A stretch of 64,000 nucleotides of DNA, from assembly GCF_000735585.1 (NCBI RefSeq), contig NZ_JNNO01000009.1, positions 1 through 64,000 on the forward strand. The letters are read 5' to 3'. Within the stretch, counting starts at the first letter, position 1; the number at the start of each line of letters is the position of its first letter. Shown here one piece after another: positions 61,829 through 64,000 of this stretch. Below the pieces are notes generated by a model. The model was not told the origin of the DNA. It searched no databases and saw only the letters and a program-made list of their open reading frames with translations. Source of the stretch: Devosia sp. LC5. Its GTDB lineage: Bacteria; Pseudomonadota; Alphaproteobacteria; Rhizobiales; Devosiaceae. A program made the translations under genes and the position numbers.

Positions 61829-63760
61829 TTGGCCGACCGCCCCTCGACACCATTGCTCGACACTGTCCACACCCCCGCCGATCTGCGCGCCTTGCCGCGG
61901 ACCGAATTGCGCCAGGTGGCCGACGAATTGCGCGCCGAAGTGATCGACGCCGTCTCGGTCACCGGTGGCCATCTGGGCTCGGCGCTGGGCGTGATCGAAC
62001 TGACCGTGGCGTTGCATGCCGTGTTCGATACCCCGCACGATCGCATCATCTGGGATGTCGGGCATCAGGCCTATCCGCATAAAATCCTGACCGGCCGGCG
62101 CGAGCGCATCCGCACGCTCCGCCAGAAGAATGGCCTCTCCGGTTTCACCCGCCGCGCCGAAAGCGAATATGACCCGTTCGGGGCCGGCCATTCCTCGACC
62201 TCGATCTCGGCGGGCCTGGGCATGGCCGTCGCCAGCGATCTGCAGGGCGTTCCGCGCAATGTCGTGGCGGTTATCGGCGATGGCGCCATGTCGGCTGGCA
62301 TGGCCTATGAGGCAATGAACAATGCCGGCGCCATGGACGCGCGGCTGATCGTCGTCCTCAACGACAATGACATGTCGATCGCTCCGCCTACCGGGGCGCT
62401 CAGCGCCTATCTGGCGCGACTGGTCTCGGGCCCGGTCTATCGCGGCACCCGCGAAGCCGCCAAGAACCTTGTCAGCAAGCTGCCGCCATTCCTGCACGAA
62501 CCGGCCCGCCGCACCGAGGAATTCGCGCGTTCCTTCTTCACCGGCGGCACGCTGTTCGAGGAATTGGGCTTCTATTATGTCGGCCCCATTGACGGGCACA
62601 ATCTGGATCACCTGCTGCCCATCCTCGACAATGTGCGCGAGGCGGCCGAAGGCCCCATCCTGATCCACATCGTCACCAAAAAGGGCAAGGGCTATGCCCC
62701 GGCCGAAGATGCCGACGACAAATATCATGGCGTCTCCAAGTTCAACGTGGTCACCGGCGCCCAGGCCAAGGCAGTCTCTAACGCGCCCTCCTACACCAAT
62801 GTCTTTGCCGAAAGCCTGATCCTGGAAGCTAACGATGATCCGCGCATCGTGGCCATCAATGCCGCCATGCCCTCGGGCACCGGGCTCGATAAATTCGGCG
62901 AGGTCCACCCCACCCGCGTGTTTGACGTCGGCATTGCCGAGCAGCACGCCGTTACCTTCGCGGCGGGGCTGGCCAGCGAAGGCATGAAGCCCTTCTGCGC
63001 CATCTACTCCACCTTCCTGCAACGTGCCTATGACCAGGTCGTGCATGATGTGGCCATACAGCACCTGCCGGTGCGTTTCGCCATCGACCGCGCCGGTTTT
63101 GTCGGCGCCGATGGCCCCACCCATGCCGGCAATTACGACAGCGCCTATCTCGGGGCCATTCCGGGCCTGGTGCATATGGCCGCTGCCGACGAAGCCGAAT
63201 TACGCCACATGGTGGCTACGGCCGCCGCTTATGAGAATGGGCCCATCGCCTTCCGCTACCCGCGCGGCGAAGGGCTGGGGGTGGACCTGCCCGCACGCGG
63301 CCAGGTCCTGCCCATCGGCAAGGGCCGTATCGTGCGGCAAGGCGCCACCATCGCTATTCTGAGCTACGGCACGCGGCTGGGTGAAGTCCTGGCCGCCGCC
63401 GACAAGCTGGCAGCCCTAGGGCTCAACCCCACTATTGCCGATGCGCGCTTCCTCAAGCCCCTCGACGAGGAATTGATCGCCCGCCTTGCCGGCACCCACG
63501 ATGTGCTGCTCACCACCGAAGAAGGCGCCATTGGCGGCTTCGGCAGCCACGTTGCAACCTTCCTGGCCAGCAACGGCCTGCTGGATGGCAAGCTGCGCTT
63601 CCGCCCGTTGATGATCCCCGACCGGTTTGATGAACATTCGACGCAGGCTGACATGTATGCGGCCGCAGGGCTCGACCGTGGCGGTATCGTCGCTACTGCG
63701 CTCACGACCCTGGGCTATGACAAAGCCGCCATGGCGGCAGCTTTGGGCCAGATCAGCTAG
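61829..63760 (+). CDS. dxs: 1-deoxy-D-xylulose-5-phosphate synthase
   Basis: First enzyme of the MEP isoprenoid pathway: condenses pyruvate and glyceraldehyde-3-phosphate using thiamine diphosphate, in the cytoplasm. 643 aa, the usual length. Visible motifs: [36 protein letters not shown], the ThDP/Mg site [40 protein letters not shown] with the catalytic Glu, and PRGEG. I choose the TTG at 61829 (reads [21 protein letters not shown]) because it aligns with the family's MTDRP.TPLLD start and has gaagga 8 bases upstream; another TTG nine codons earlier would add unmatched residues. Confidence 0.96.
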   Translation: MADRPSTPLLDTVHTPADLRALPRTELRQVADELRAEVIDAVSVTGGHLGSALGVIELTVALHAVFDTPHDRIIWDVGHQAYPHKILTGRRERIRTLRQKNGLSGFTRRAESEYDPFGAGHSSTSISAGLGMAVASDLQGVPRNVVAVIGDGAMSAGMAYEAMNNAGAMDARLIVVLNDNDMSIAPPTGALSAYLARLVSGPVYRGTREAAKNLVSKLPPFLHEPARRTEEFARSFFTGGTLFEELGFYYVGPIDGHNLDHLLPILDNVREAAEGPILIHIVTKKGKGYAPAEDADDKYHGVSKFNVVTGAQAKAVSNAPSYTNVFAESLILEANDDPRIVAINAAMPSGTGLDKFGEVHPTRVFDVGIAEQHAVTFAAGLASEGMKPFCAIYSTFLQRAYDQVVHDVAIQHLPVRFAIDRAGFVGADGPTHAGNYDSAYLGAIPGLVHMAAADEAELRHMVATAAAYENGPIAFRYPRGEGLGVDLPARGQVLPIGKGRIVRQGATIAILSYGTRLGEVLAAADKLAALGLNPTIADARFLKPLDEELIARLAGTHDVLLTTEEGAIGGFGSHVATFLASNGLLDGKLRFRPLMIPDRFDEHSTQADMYAAAGLDRGGIVATALTTLGYDKAAMAAALGQIS

Positions 63761-63825
63761 AACTATCCCGGACGGATATTTCCATTCCCGGTGTTACAGT
63801 GTTGTGGGACAGACGCCCCAAGCAC

Positions 63826-64000
63826 CTACTTCCAGGTAAACGCCCGCGTCACGGCATAGTTGAACACCGAACTCATGATCGCGCCTGAGAGCCCGGCAAT
63901 GAAGGTCTGGTGATTGGCCTGATAGATCGCATTGGCGACCGAGATATTGGCAATGCCGCCCAGCGCGCAAATGCCACAAAAGCCGATCAGCCCGGTGACC
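63826..64000 (-). CDS. GtrA-like membrane protein, C-terminal part (runs off the window end)
   Basis: Reading the minus strand from the right edge gives VTGLIGFCGICALGGIANIS, then VANAIYQANHQTFIAGLSGA and IMSSVFNYAVTRAFTWK before the TAG stop at 63826. Two hydrophobic helices and the closing NYAVTRAFTWK fit the GtrA domain, either a stand-alone GtrA protein or the C-terminal membrane domain of a dolichol-phosphate-mannose-synthase-like glycosyltransferase. GtrA domains move lipid-linked sugars across the membrane. Only the last 58 codons are visible, so which of the two it is cannot be decided. It is convergent with dxs. Confidence 0.7.
   Translation of the reverse strand, partial: VTGLIGFCGICALGGIANISVANAIYQANHQTFIAGLSGAIMSSVFNYAVTRAFTWK

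Noticed and set aside
61676..63175. 499-aa minus-strand frame opposite dxs
   Set aside because: dxs is unmistakable on the plus strand; the antisense frame has no motif.

Overview
The window is high-GC, densely coded chromosomal DNA from an alphaproteobacterium. Gene content and intergenic repeat style suggest Hyphomicrobiales, most like Devosia; this is inferred from protein flavour, with no rRNA or marker gene to confirm it. I see no tRNA, rRNA, CRISPR array, transposase or phage gene. Nearly every long opposite-strand reading frame is a high-GC shadow of a real gene.

Layout. 1-8184 (minus strand) holds the start of pbpC, a very large alpha-2-macroglobulin, a Nudix hydrolase and a Na/Pi cotransporter. 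8376-42557 is a sugar-uptake region with four ABC importers. (1) A MalFGK-type importer with a GH38 alpha-mannosidase, facing a LacI regulator across two LacI-type operators. (2) A ytfQRT-yjfF-type galactofuranose or related sugar importer ending in a FadR-type GntR regulator. (3) A MalFGK-type importer divergent from a ROK regulator, a Gfo/Idh/MocA oxidoreductase and a ThuA-like protein. (4) A MalFGK-type importer with a GH2 glycosidase, next to two paralogous LacI regulators. 42679-52090 holds an MsbA-type ABC exporter, a chemoreceptor with a CheR-tether-like C-terminus, a large secreted DUF4344/rhodanese fusion protein, a small DUF pair divergent from a TetR regulator, and a broken prpF fragment. 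52351-57503 is ugpBAEC with a DeoR regulator, a fifth importer, for glycerol-3-phosphate or a diester. 58083-63760 holds an L,D-transpeptidase, a DUF882/M15 protein and dxs. The right edge cuts a GtrA-like membrane protein.

How it fits together. Each importer has its own regulator, mostly with a recognisable inverted repeat in the control region. Glycosidases or redox enzymes sit beside the importers, suggesting uptake of plant or microbial oligosaccharides and intracellular hydrolysis or oxidation.

The most interesting pattern is at RNA/DNA-structure level. At all five junctions where a substrate-binding-protein gene is followed by the next transporter gene there is a strong hairpin or a palindromic repeat. 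Two families of dispersed palindromes supply three of these five; one family shows compensatory base changes in its stem. The first about 110 bases look base-call-degraded (G runs on the coding strand of pbpC), so that edge should be read with caution.
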